From Carpediemonas membranifera (taxonomy: Eukaryota > Fornicata): 64,000 nt of DNA. Both the position numbers and the translations under genes were made by a program. The notes under the pieces are model-generated. The model did no database searches, was not told where the DNA came from, and was given only the letters and a program-made list of their open reading frames with translations. Shown in pieces: positions 47,396 to 56,596 of the stretch. The stretch lies in NCBI GenBank assembly GCA_019828565.1, contig JAHDYR010000016.1:124001-188000 (forward strand), given 5' to 3'. Each line of letters begins with the position of its first letter. Position 1 is the stretch's first letter.

Positions 47396-48634
47396 CTAGT
47401 TGAGACCGAGGACTGGGTTGTGCCTGCAGATACTGGGGCCGTACTCGAGGTAGTCCTCCCTTGTGTGGACCATACCGGTCCCGAACTCGGGGGTGGTCGA
47501 CAGCAGGGAGCCGCCATACCATACAGCATACCTCTGCTTCTTGTGGGAGACGACGTTGACGTCGAGCTCGGCAAGGGGAATGCGGCCGCCGCTGACCTCG
47601 TGGGAGTACTTGATACGGTCGTTGGCGAGCTTCTTGATGTCACGCTGCAGACGCTTGGAGAAGTTCTGGAACATGGTGCTGCCGCCTGACAGCACGATGT
47701 TGTTGTACAGAGGCTTGCGGCAATCAATGGGGCATGCCTGGATTGTCTGGTCGACCAGGTCGGGCAGGGGCGTGACGAAGTCGCCGGAATAGATGGCGGG
47801 GTTGAAGAAGATCTCAGGGGCCATGAAGCGCTCGTAGCCCATCTCCACCTCGAACGTCTTCATGTTAATGCGGTCCATGCCGGTGTAGAGCTTGATGTAG
47901 TCCGCGGGAGACGCGTCAAATGCCAGGATCTCGCGCTTGAGGTCCTTGCAGACATAGGCGTGGCGCTCCTTCATGCGCATGGCGATCTGGAGGGCGTCGG
48001 CGGTAGGCATCTTCTCGCGGCCACGCATCATGTTCATTGTGAAGTTCGTAAAGTCACGCCCGGCGATGGGGATGTGCTTGATGGCCGAGGCGATGACTGC
48101 GCCGTCCGACACGGGGATGACATGGGTCACACCGTCGCCAGAGTCGATAACAGTACCCGTCAGCTGGCGGGAGGCGGACTTCTTGGACGTCCAGGAGGCG
48201 CAAAGGGCAAGGACAGCCTGCACAGCGATATAGATGCCACCAGCATTGAACGTCTCGAACCAGATCTCGGCAGTCTGCTCACGGTTCTCGGGGGTGTTGA
48301 GCGGGGGCTCAGTGAGGAGGAAGTTGTGCTCCTCGGGGTCACAGTGGAGGTACTGGAAGAGGGCCTGCGACCAGAACTTCTCCATCTGGTCCCAGTTCTC
48401 GATCAAGCCGTGGCGCACGGGGTAAGAGAGACCGTAGGACTTCTGCTTAGCAATGGCTTCTTGGCCAATGAAAAAGTCAAGGTCCTCAAGGCCGTGCTTC
48501 TTGCCAGGCTTGGCCTCTGGGGGGTTTCCAGCAAATGTCGTTGGAATAAGGTAGGAGGGCTCATCAGTGCCAGCATAACCCATTTTGGTGAAGCCAGTAC
48601 CGACATCTATTACAATAGCTGGTTTGCTAGACAT
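47396..48634 (-). CDS. actin-related protein 3 (Arp3)
   Basis: Core Arp2/3 subunit that forms the pseudo-barbed end template. 412 aa, start ATG 48634. Starts VIDVGTGFTKMGYAGTDEPS, the Arp3 form of the actin phosphate loop. Arp3-specific segments: GLSYPVRHGLIENWDQMEKF, IYIAVQAVLALCASWTSKKS, GTVIDSGDGVTHVIPVSDGA, DCRKPLYNNIVLSGGSTMFQ and SHKKQRYAVWYGGSLLSTTP. The upstream region has a perfect palindrome TTTTTTCATGAAAAAA (48683-48698). Confidence 0.95.
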   Translation of the reverse strand: MSSKPAIVIDVGTGFTKMGYAGTDEPSYLIPTTFAGNPPEAKPGKKHGLEDLDFFIGQEAIAKQKSYGLSYPVRHGLIENWDQMEKFWSQALFQYLHCDPEEHNFLLTEPPLNTPENREQTAEIWFETFNAGGIYIAVQAVLALCASWTSKKSASRQLTGTVIDSGDGVTHVIPVSDGAVIASAIKHIPIAGRDFTNFTMNMMRGREKMPTADALQIAMRMKERHAYVCKDLKREILAFDASPADYIKLYTGMDRINMKTFEVEMGYERFMAPEIFFNPAIYSGDFVTPLPDLVDQTIQACPIDCRKPLYNNIVLSGGSTMFQNFSKRLQRDIKKLANDRIKYSHEVSGGRIPLAELDVNVVSHKKQRYAVWYGGSLLSTTPEFGTGMVHTREDYLEYGPSICRHNPVLGLN

Positions 48635-48682
48635 TCTGCTTTGTTATAAGGTCTTTGTCGGGGATTCGATCGTCGTGTCCAG

Positions 48683-48698
48683 TTTTTTCATGAAAAAA
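48683..48698. promoter_or_regulatory. 16-bp palindrome upstream of Arp3
   Basis: TTTTTTCATGAAAAAA, 49 bp before the Arp3 start. A looser relative, ACTTTTT-GCAAGA-AAAAAGT, lies 16 bp before WDR17 (56244-56263). Regulatory role inferred. Confidence 0.35.
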
Positions 48699-48890
48699 TG
48701 TGTGAGCCTTAGAGCATGCAGACTGGCACGGAAAGAGCGCAGGCGATCTTTTCACACTAGTATAGTCGCCCATGCGAACATTTAGAATTCTTAATGGTGA
48801 AGTATCATAGAGTGCACAGTGCAAGCACTGCGTCTCTCCACTTCAATTAGCTTGCCCGGAGGCGAAGACTAGCGGCTGGTTAGCCGTAAT

Positions 48891-48929
48891 TGGTTATAGT
48901 TGATGGTTATAGTTGATGGTTATAGTTGG
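48891..48929. repeat. 13-bp tandem repeat, three units
   Basis: TGGTTATAGTTGA is repeated three times head to tail; the last unit ends in G instead of A. The array runs through the stop codon of Fanzor fragment B. Confidence 0.9.
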
Positions 48930-49308
48930 GAAGACGGGCTGGAGGTCTTGGATTTCTGAAAGCACTGGCTTGATACTGTGCATCCGTCATGAGGCCGCAA
49001 TCCAAGATGTTCTGTGCAGCAGTCTTGTCTCTGTGGGAGAGATTGAGCCAAGTGGTGGTAGGATCGGAATTGAGGCGTTGCTGTCTGTACCATGGAGCAC
49101 CTTGACAATTCGGGTTGTGGCATCGCATCGTGCGCCTCGTGTAGCGAGTTCTACGGAACCTCGCGCGGCAGAAGGGGCAGACGAGTGAGATACTGCAGTC
49201 TTCCGATACTGATTTATAAACTGCACAATGACTCAGGGGTGCAGGGCAAATATGACCCAATTGGTCCCCACAGCTACCTCCTCTCCCGGTGGTTGATGCA
49301 GTTTGCAT
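48907..49308 (-). pseudogene. Fanzor/TnpB-like nuclease, C-terminal fragment (copy B)
   Basis: Open frame of 133 codons corresponding to only the C-terminal part of a Fanzor. It has the zinc ribbon (VCPFCRARFRRTRYTRRTMR then CHNPNCQG) and the RuvC-III motif LNLSHRDKTAAQNIL. Its C-terminus (RLPNYNHQL) aligns with copy A (GALPHYH), so the 3' end is complete. The RuvC-I and RuvC-II parts are missing or unreadable upstream. Copies A and B differ at more than half their residues, so they are separate old insertions or paralogues rather than a recent duplication. Confidence 0.65.
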
Positions 49309-50019
49309 GCAGTTTAAGGAAAATTGTGATCGATGCTTGGATCAGGCAAGTGGTTTGTCATGCCAACGCAGCATGCTCAGCCACTAATCATGATCAAAGC
49401 AGGTTCTACCATACAGAGTGCCACATGCGCGAGTTCAGTCTTTGAGTAATGCATCATGCTTGTCTTGCCTCCGGTTGCATACACACATTCCAGACGAAGA
49501 AATCTCCGCTACCCCGAGTACAGAGTCGGAAATGTGCTACTAGACTCCCCCCCCCCACCTCAAGCAAATTGTTGACTCGAGTCACGTCGTTGGATTCTTG
49601 GTGTTTTTGTATGGCCAATGTCAAATGAACGATAGAAATTGGCTTAGGAATACTAGATTATGTCGGCTACGGCATGCACTCCCAGTGAGGCGCACCTTAT
49701 GAGTCACTCGGGGTGCCAAGAACGATGCCAGGCCGGGTCGAGTGAACTAAGTCAGGTCGACACAAGTCATGTTCGATGGGGAACTGGATGTGCTAAGAAA
49801 TAGCGCAGACTGTCTCAGGCCGATATTCCATGAGGCTGTGTCATGAAAAATGCAATGGCACCTTAACCCGGCTAACCAATATTTTACTGAGCAGCTCGCC
49901 AACCACTTCTAGGTGCAAACACAAAGGCCACAAATACAACATGGATGCAAAGCGATCATTCACCAGTCAACAATACCACATCAACGGCGCTTGCATTTAT
50001 CATCTCCCACTCTCACTAC
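49309..50019. other. intergenic, nothing recognised
   Basis: 711 bp upstream of the Fanzor fragment. Contains a run of ten C residues (49547-49556). If the missing 5' part of the fragment was here it is beyond recognition. Confidence 0.5.
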
Positions 50020-52233
50020 TCACTCCTGAATCTCCTCCCATGCCTCATTGCCCTCGGTGAAGACCCGGGTGCCGAGCTGACGGACATTGCCCAGACTGCC
50101 GAGTTCCGGCACTCCGGAATCCTCGTCTCCGGCAACAGCGTCACTCCACGCATACTGCCCGAGCGGTCTGAACACACCCTGCTCGCCTTCCACGCCGGCC
50201 CACAGAGACTGCTTGCCGATGACAAAGACGGTCGACCCGAGGGCCTGGAGGGAGGGCACGAAGGACGGCGGCAGGGGGCATGTCGTAGCCTGAACAGTGC
50301 GGCAAAGTGACACAATCAAGATCTTGGAAGATATTAGACGATCTAGAGATTCAATCTGGCATGGCATCATAAAGAGGTCGTCGAAGTCGTCGCACCGCAT
50401 GTGGCATATCCTGCGGACCTCCTCAACTTGGCCCTGGTACGGCGAGCCAATGGCAATGCCCTCGGCAGCCACGCCATGGAGGCGGAGCAGCATGAAGAGG
50501 GCAACCGCGTACTCAGCCTCTTCGGCGTTGGCCCAGTCGGCTCCGGCCCTGGCCTCGCCTGACCAGTGGCGGCCGTCGTCGTAGGCCTGCTGCTGCTCGG
50601 TCGGTGTCATTGAAACCGGTATGAAGTGAACGTTTGTCACAGGCCGAGTCGACTCCGCGGTCAGAGTTCCCTTACGTGGGAGAATATGGGGCCGGATATG
50701 GGGTGGGGCGAGTGGGTCGCCCGCATCCCACAAAATGAATGATTCAAAGCTTACTAAGGGCAGGAAAGCCTCAACGGCGGCCAGACTGGCCACTGGGACG
50801 CAGCTGGGGGCGACAACCGCGCTAAACCGGAGCGGCTTGAGCTCTGTCGCCCGAAGCACCTCTTCCGCTGTCCCTATGATAACCTCGGCGTACACCTGCT
50901 CGATAAACAGTGGCAGCGCCTTCAGCTTGGGCGCCGCCTCCATGAATTCGAGCTCAATCACGGACTGGAAGGGGTATATGGGGTCGTCGCAGGCGGAGAG
51001 ACGGTCCAGTGCGGGTTTCACCGTCACCAGAAGGTGGTAGCGGGCAGTTTTGGCATCTGATACATCGGCGGGCTGGCCGAGCATGGCGAGAATCTCGTTG
51101 CATCGTTGGATATGGTTTTGGCGGAGTGCGATCATCGAATCGCACTGGTTGGCGGCCGAGAGAGGACCGGGCGAGAGTGTCAGAACCCTACTGCGACTCT
51201 TTCCGGCATCAATCAATTGATTAGCGAGATGCGCGGTCTCGAATGTCGTACGGCTGATGACCAGCACTCGCTGCCCAGACGTCGCCGTCTCCATCGCCAC
51301 ATCCTGATAGCTCCTGACTGGTGCTTTCCCCAGCATCCGAGCGGACGCCATGTGAATCCTCGCGGGTCCGTGTATGGCGGCCCCCCCGATGGCAGTGGGG
51401 ACCCTGTACTCGACCCCGGTCCCGCGGTCAAGCTTGAACGACCCCTTGCCGTGCTGCTGCTTGGGCGTCTTGGGCTTGAGTAGCTCGAGTGTGGTGTTGG
51501 CGAGGGCCTTAGCGTCCTTGGTAGACTTGGGGTCGAACGCAGGGAGCATGGGGGCAGGTGCAAGGGCGGGGCAGGAAGCTGTGATGATGTCGACCAGGGC
51601 GATCGGGTCAGACTCAGACAGCAGCGGCCCGACTTCGTCCAGGGCCACTGAGCGCTCGAACAGCTCGGACAGGAGGGCTGCGAGCTGCAGCCGGACCAGG
51701 GAAGGGGTCGGGGTGCGGCAGGGGACCAGCTTATAGTGCAGGGCGACTGTTGCTGCATGCATGCAGACGTCTGTCGGGACAAGCACGGTGACGTCCGCCA
51801 ACGTGTTCTTCAACGCGGTGTCGCTTGGGTATAGCCGGCCGAGGATGCACAGGAGGACGAGCAGAGGCGGAGAGGTGGGATCAAAGGCCGATACATCGTA
51901 CACCAGACTGTCTGGGCTGAAGTAGGCAAGGAAGGAGGCGTATATGCAGACTGGGGCGAGGTCCTGCTTCTTTGGCCGGGTTTCGAGCAGAGATCGGAGT
52001 ATTCCGGACAAAATGCGGATTACTGCAGTAGAAAGAGCTTCAGTATCAGCTTCTGGTGTCTCAAGGTGAGCGTGTTGGCGAATTAGAAGAAGGAGGCAAG
52101 GACCCTGCAAATCCGGCGCATTGCTGCCTTCATCGGCATTAGAGAGCCACTCTGTAACCAAGTTCATCGCATTTGCGATTGTCGGAGCGGCATCAAGCCA
52201 CAAGGACTTCGAAACGATGTCCTCGGTCGCCAT
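50020..52233 (-). CDS. Aquarius/UPF1-like superfamily 1 helicase, catalytic motifs lost
   Basis: 737 aa from the ATG at 52233 (an upstream frame starts only at GTG). The C-terminal part aligns by eye with the spliceosomal helicase Aquarius: NAEEAEYAVALFMLLRLHGV and IGSPYQGQVEEVRRI correspond to GEAEFVVAVFMYMRLLGY and TTYNGQKHLIRDV, and LIVSLCRTVQA to ILLSLVRTKAV. The expected Walker A (GPPGTGKT) is replaced by GPARIHMA near residue 290, Walker B/DEAQ by ILWDAGD near 500, and the SRAR motif VI by ALGSTVF near 665. ATP hydrolysis is therefore unlikely. The N-terminal 270 residues are helical. It may be a structural paralogue or an active-site-dead orthologue. Confidence 0.55.
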   Translation of the reverse strand: MATEDIVSKSLWLDAAPTIANAMNLVTEWLSNADEGSNAPDLQGPCLLLLIRQHAHLETPEADTEALSTAVIRILSGILRSLLETRPKKQDLAPVCIYASFLAYFSPDSLVYDVSAFDPTSPPLLVLLCILGRLYPSDTALKNTLADVTVLVPTDVCMHAATVALHYKLVPCRTPTPSLVRLQLAALLSELFERSVALDEVGPLLSESDPIALVDIITASCPALAPAPMLPAFDPKSTKDAKALANTTLELLKPKTPKQQHGKGSFKLDRGTGVEYRVPTAIGGAAIHGPARIHMASARMLGKAPVRSYQDVAMETATSGQRVLVISRTTFETAHLANQLIDAGKSRSRVLTLSPGPLSAANQCDSMIALRQNHIQRCNEILAMLGQPADVSDAKTARYHLLVTVKPALDRLSACDDPIYPFQSVIELEFMEAAPKLKALPLFIEQVYAEVIIGTAEEVLRATELKPLRFSAVVAPSCVPVASLAAVEAFLPLVSFESFILWDAGDPLAPPHIRPHILPRKGTLTAESTRPVTNVHFIPVSMTPTEQQQAYDDGRHWSGEARAGADWANAEEAEYAVALFMLLRLHGVAAEGIAIGSPYQGQVEEVRRICHMRCDDFDDLFMMPCQIESLDRLISSKILIVSLCRTVQATTCPLPPSFVPSLQALGSTVFVIGKQSLWAGVEGEQGVFRPLGQYAWSDAVAGDEDSGVPELGSLGNVRQLGTRVFTEGNEAWEEIQE

Positions 52234-52325
52234 CGCGAACTCATTATGTGCCCATGTATTCGCGTAAATGACCACAAGCACTTGAACACACAGGCCACAG
52301 AGCACAGATTTATGATCCCCCGCCC

Positions 52326-55300
52326 TCAGCTGGCGAGCTGGTGGATAGGCTTGCCATCGTTCAGCGGACTGAACGGGCAGTATCTTGTCCACTGCACGAA
52401 CTCCTCTTCAGAGATACACGGCACCTCACCGTTCCTGAGGCGGTCAGACAGGACGACGGGGTGACCCGACACACGTGACCGGGAGAGTAGCGACGACGAC
52501 ACGCGGCGGCCACCGATGGCGCCAGGGAGCCTCATTCCGGGGATGCAGACAACGCGGTGGGTGCGGCCGGCCATCATGTCGATGATGAGCTTCGTCAGGG
52601 GCTCGAGAGTGGTGTCGCCCCCGTTGAGCTGGGCCATGTCCACCGTCTTGCCCTCAAGCGCGGCGAGCAGAGAGTTGAAACCGACGATGTCCTCTACACC
52701 ATGTATGCCCTTGATCGACCGGAGCGAGGTCGGGTCGATTCCTGGAGGGAGGTCGACGATGGTCTCACGCTTGCGGAGGCTCTTGAACGTGCCGTTGAGG
52801 GCTTCGTGGCACACCCGGACCCATGAGAAGACGGGCTGGGGCAGGACAGATTCGCCGACCTTGACAGCGTTCATGAGCAGCAGGTTCGCAGCATATGGGT
52901 CATGTTTCGACACAGCCTCGAGCCCGCAGACAAAGGACGACAGGGCGAGGATCTTGACCATGTCGTCCGTCAGGGGCTCAGCGCCGAGTCTGATACCGAC
53001 AAACGACCGGATGATCTCTCCGGCTGGCCCGGCCTCGAAGTCGGGCGACTCGATGGTGGCCGAGAGATACCGCAGAAGGGCTTCCCGGGCAGAGTCGACG
53101 TCCTGGGCGAGCAGGGCGGTGGTGATGAGGGCGCGGTTGATGTCAGTAGGATTCTCAGGGACGCCCTCGAACTTCTGGGCGGCGAGGCCGGGCATGCCGG
53201 CAGATGTGAGGTAGTTGTCGATCTCCACCTGCGAGAGGGTGGGGTGTGAGACGAGACGCGATGCTGTCTGGCCGACGCTCTCGGGGTAGGCAAGGGAGGC
53301 GAAGTCCAGTGCCACGCGCCACTTCTGGAGCTGTTCGCAGTGAAGTGCGGCAGCGGCGTACGTTGGCCGCGAGCCCTCGACGGAGAGGAGCTTGTGGTCC
53401 ACCAGAATCGTGGCCACCGACGCCGCGAGGATGGGCTCACCCGCTTCGCACAGGATCGACAGGGCGTCCCTAAAGTGCCCACCGTCAAGGTACGCCGATG
53501 CGGCGAGGAACGGCTCGCACGCAGAGATGTACTCCTGTGCGGTCCGACGCAGTGTGGCGGGGCGGAGGGTGTACTCGACCGGCTCGGACACAGACCGGAA
53601 TGCGTGGTACCGGCCGCTGTCCGCCGCAGAGCTGATGAGCAGGGCGGTCTGGACATCCTTCCGCTCGCTCAGCAGGTCGATCGCGTCGCCCGGCTTTCCG
53701 GCAGCAATGGCATACGGTGCGGCGTCGATGTCACCGAGATGCCTCAGGTGGGAGGCGTACCGGGCGGCCAGTCCCTGCCAGTACTCGATGCCGGCCGCGG
53801 GGGCGAGGGAGAGGGCCCGCTCCCACCTGCCCTGCTTGATGAGCGCCTCGCATGCCGCCTCAGTTTCGCCGAGGAGGAGCTGGAGGTTGGCTGCGACCGA
53901 GGCGCGTTCGTCTCTCTTCAGGACGCGTGTGGGGACGACCTGGTCGAGGGACCGGGGGATGTGGAGCTGCTTTGCCGCTATCTGGTCGGCAGAGAGGTCC
54001 TTGGCGAGGCAGGAGGCAAAGGCGAAGTGCTCGTCGCCCGGGACGACGGCGTTGGCGGAGTTGGTGGACGCACCGACGATGCGGTGTCGCAGGATGTCCC
54101 ATATGTTGTTCACGGTCGAGTAGCCGCTGAACAGGGTCGATAGCCTGTCGAGCACGTGGATCTGAGCCGCAGCCGTGTGGTCAGCCTTGGTGATGGTCTG
54201 CACAATCGACTTCGACAGGGCGCCGCAGAGCCGCATCTTGCCCGACATCGACGTGCGGGGCTTGTGGTTGCAGTGTGATGCAAACAGCGTCGGTTCGTGG
54301 AGGCAGCTCGCCTTGACAAGGTCTACGATGTGTGTGAGCGACCACGACCGGATGGACATGTCGCGGGACGACGAGACCATCATAAAGGGCCGCTGGGGAT
54401 GGACGGACAGGCCGTAGATGTCCGCATGGTGCTCCCTGGCGACGTCGAGGCACTTGCCAGTGGCGGCGTCCCAAGTTCTCAGCGTGGCGTCCCAGGCGCC
54501 AGTGTAGAGGATGTTGGGGAGTTCGGGGGACCAGACGACGGGCCTAACCTTGTCCGTATGCCCTGTTAACGCGGACACCTGGGCAAACTGGACTAGTGGG
54601 CCCTCCGGGGTGGCCTTCACTGTGCCCTGCCACACAGTGGCCGTCCCATCGTCTGAACCGACGGCGAGGAGGTGCGGGACGAGTGGGGACCATGAGACAC
54701 CGAATGTCTTGTCCTTGTGGCCGCGGAGGATCTGGATGTGGGTCGTGGAGGGGGATGAAACATCGAAGATGCGGACAGCGCCGTCCCCGCATGCCACTGC
54801 GATCTGAGGGAAGAATGGCGACCAGTCCACGCCGAAGGAGCCGTGGGGGACCGTGTAGCGCCGCTTGATGGTGCCCTGGATGTCCATAACAATAATCTCA
54901 CCGGCCCTGGAGCATGCGGCGATGCCGTGTTTGGTCCACACGACGCGGAGGACGCCGTCGTTGAACTCGTTCGTGAGTGTCCGCACCACCACACCCTTGT
55001 CAACGTCAATGAGGACAACAGTCTTGTTGGACGTGGACACCACGACCCGCCTCTCCCCGGACGGGTCCCAGGACACTGAGTAGAGGATGACGCGCTCCAG
55101 ACTTGGGGGCGCGATGACCTTGACGCACTGCATGGACGTCAGATCCCATACTCGAAGGGTGGAGTCGTAGCCGACGGATGCGAGGATGTCCCGTTGGGCA
55201 GGGTGCATCTGGATGTCGAAGATGGTCTCAGTGTGGTTCGGCTGGCCCGTGAAGACGGCCTTCTTGAGGGCAGACTCGTAGACGACCACGGATCCGTCGT

Positions 55301-56228
55301 TGAAGCCGCCGATGAACGCCTGTGAGCGGCCGACTGCGCCGAGGGAGTGGCCGCCTGCTGCGGCGACGCGGTGGTTGTGTAGGGATGTGCGCTGGGAGAC
55401 GTTCCACTCCCTGAGAATACCGCTGCGGCGATCGAGTGTGAAGAAACCGCCAGAGACGTCCGGGGTCCAGCATAGCCCGCTGATCCCGCCGGCGACCTTG
55501 TTGAACGTCTGGATGCTCTTCTTCTCCACGGCATCAAACATGGAGATCTGGCCGCTCTGGTGTGCCACGAGGAGGTATGCCTCGGATACCAGATCCCAGC
55601 GGACTGCGATGACGGGGGACTGGACGTCCGTGGCGATGCGGTGGCCCTTGAAGATCTTGGCGGGCTTGCTGAACTCGCCGTCAAAGAGGTTGTCAGTGAC
55701 AACGACGGCGCCCGAAGCACTGCCGGCAGCGATACGGCAAGGTACCTTCTTGTTCCACTGGAGAGAGGTCACGGAATCGCCATTGGGGAACGTGTACATG
55801 ATCTTGTGCTTCTTGGTGCTGATGTTAAAGCCAAAGACAATGCCGATGTTCGTGGCAATGCCGATGAGGTCGCGGTTGAAGGGGTTCCACTCGATGGCAG
55901 TGGCGAAGATGCGGTCGTTGCTCTTGCTGGGGAGTGATAGGATGATTTTGCGGGAGACGGACTCCACATCCCAAACAATGACCTTTCCGTCGTAGGATGA
56001 GGTTACTATCTGGCCGTTGTCGTGCGGATTCCATGCGAGGGATGTGATTGTACGCTCGTGGGCCGCAATGATGCGGTGGAGGCGAGGATAAGGCCATGAC
56101 TTGAAAATGTACACGGCCAGCGTCGCAGCGTACGCGAAATGAGTGTCCGTGGACGCTACCACCTGAGGGTTCCACTGCTGAACACCTGCAGGAATGATAG
56201 AGCTGCACACCGTCAGCTTACGGTCCAT
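52326..56228 (-). CDS. WD40-repeat protein WDR17
   Basis: 1,300 aa, start ATG 56228. Two consecutive WD40 propellers occupy residues 1-640 (for example AAHERTITSLAWNPHDNGQI, ASVGYDSTLRVWDLTSM, GHTDKVRPVVWSPELP, WDAATGKCLDVAREHHADIY). A C-terminal helical half contains WDR17-like segments (GRWERALSLAPAAGIEYWQG, SAYLDGGHFRDALSILCEAG). The opening QQWNPQVVASTDTHFAYAAT is the diagnostic WDR17 start (CQPWN...SGDRFAYCATLAIYI). Animal WDR17 is about 1,280 aa. WDR17 is mostly found in ciliated eukaryotes; its exact role is not known to me. Confidence 0.9.
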   Translation of the reverse strand: MDRKLTVCSSIIPAGVQQWNPQVVASTDTHFAYAATLAVYIFKSWPYPRLHRIIAAHERTITSLAWNPHDNGQIVTSSYDGKVIVWDVESVSRKIILSLPSKSNDRIFATAIEWNPFNRDLIGIATNIGIVFGFNISTKKHKIMYTFPNGDSVTSLQWNKKVPCRIAAGSASGAVVVTDNLFDGEFSKPAKIFKGHRIATDVQSPVIAVRWDLVSEAYLLVAHQSGQISMFDAVEKKSIQTFNKVAGGISGLCWTPDVSGGFFTLDRRSGILREWNVSQRTSLHNHRVAAAGGHSLGAVGRSQAFIGGFNDGSVVVYESALKKAVFTGQPNHTETIFDIQMHPAQRDILASVGYDSTLRVWDLTSMQCVKVIAPPSLERVILYSVSWDPSGERRVVVSTSNKTVVLIDVDKGVVVRTLTNEFNDGVLRVVWTKHGIAACSRAGEIIVMDIQGTIKRRYTVPHGSFGVDWSPFFPQIAVACGDGAVRIFDVSSPSTTHIQILRGHKDKTFGVSWSPLVPHLLAVGSDDGTATVWQGTVKATPEGPLVQFAQVSALTGHTDKVRPVVWSPELPNILYTGAWDATLRTWDAATGKCLDVAREHHADIYGLSVHPQRPFMMVSSSRDMSIRSWSLTHIVDLVKASCLHEPTLFASHCNHKPRTSMSGKMRLCGALSKSIVQTITKADHTAAAQIHVLDRLSTLFSGYSTVNNIWDILRHRIVGASTNSANAVVPGDEHFAFASCLAKDLSADQIAAKQLHIPRSLDQVVPTRVLKRDERASVAANLQLLLGETEAACEALIKQGRWERALSLAPAAGIEYWQGLAARYASHLRHLGDIDAAPYAIAAGKPGDAIDLLSERKDVQTALLISSAADSGRYHAFRSVSEPVEYTLRPATLRRTAQEYISACEPFLAASAYLDGGHFRDALSILCEAGEPILAASVATILVDHKLLSVEGSRPTYAAAALHCEQLQKWRVALDFASLAYPESVGQTASRLVSHPTLSQVEIDNYLTSAGMPGLAAQKFEGVPENPTDINRALITTALLAQDVDSAREALLRYLSATIESPDFEAGPAGEIIRSFVGIRLGAEPLTDDMVKILALSSFVCGLEAVSKHDPYAANLLLMNAVKVGESVLPQPVFSWVRVCHEALNGTFKSLRKRETIVDLPPGIDPTSLRSIKGIHGVEDIVGFNSLLAALEGKTVDMAQLNGGDTTLEPLTKLIIDMMAGRTHRVVCIPGMRLPGAIGGRRVSSSLLSRSRVSGHPVVLSDRLRNGEVPCISEEEFVQWTRYCPFSPLNDGKPIHQLAS

Positions 56229-56596
56229 TCTTGTTCTGGGTCTACTTTTTGCAAGAAAAAAGTCTGATGCGGCAGCATCCAGCAGGCGCTGCAGCCGGTC
56301 GTCGGGGCACTTCAGACGTGCCTCTGCCTTAGTACTAATTAATGACTCGGCGTGCTTTTATTGCTAATAATTTTTGCGTGTCACAGACTTTAGGTTTGAG
56401 AGCCACTCTGCTGTAGGCCTTGAGAATTAGGAGGTGAGCGCAGCGAGATTAAAGCATGGAAACATGGCCAGTCTGCGTAATCCGTTCGACTGTCAACTGC
56501 GCGGATCAATCTGTTGACCAACCACGACAATTGCCACTCACCCCACATCCACCCATCATCAATCAACAATCCAACCCGCGTCACTCTACCCGCTAT
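56229..56596. other. intergenic region upstream of WDR17
   Basis: 368 bp. Holds the imperfect palindrome around 56244-56263 (ACTTTTT and AAAAAGT). No gene recognised. Confidence 0.45.
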
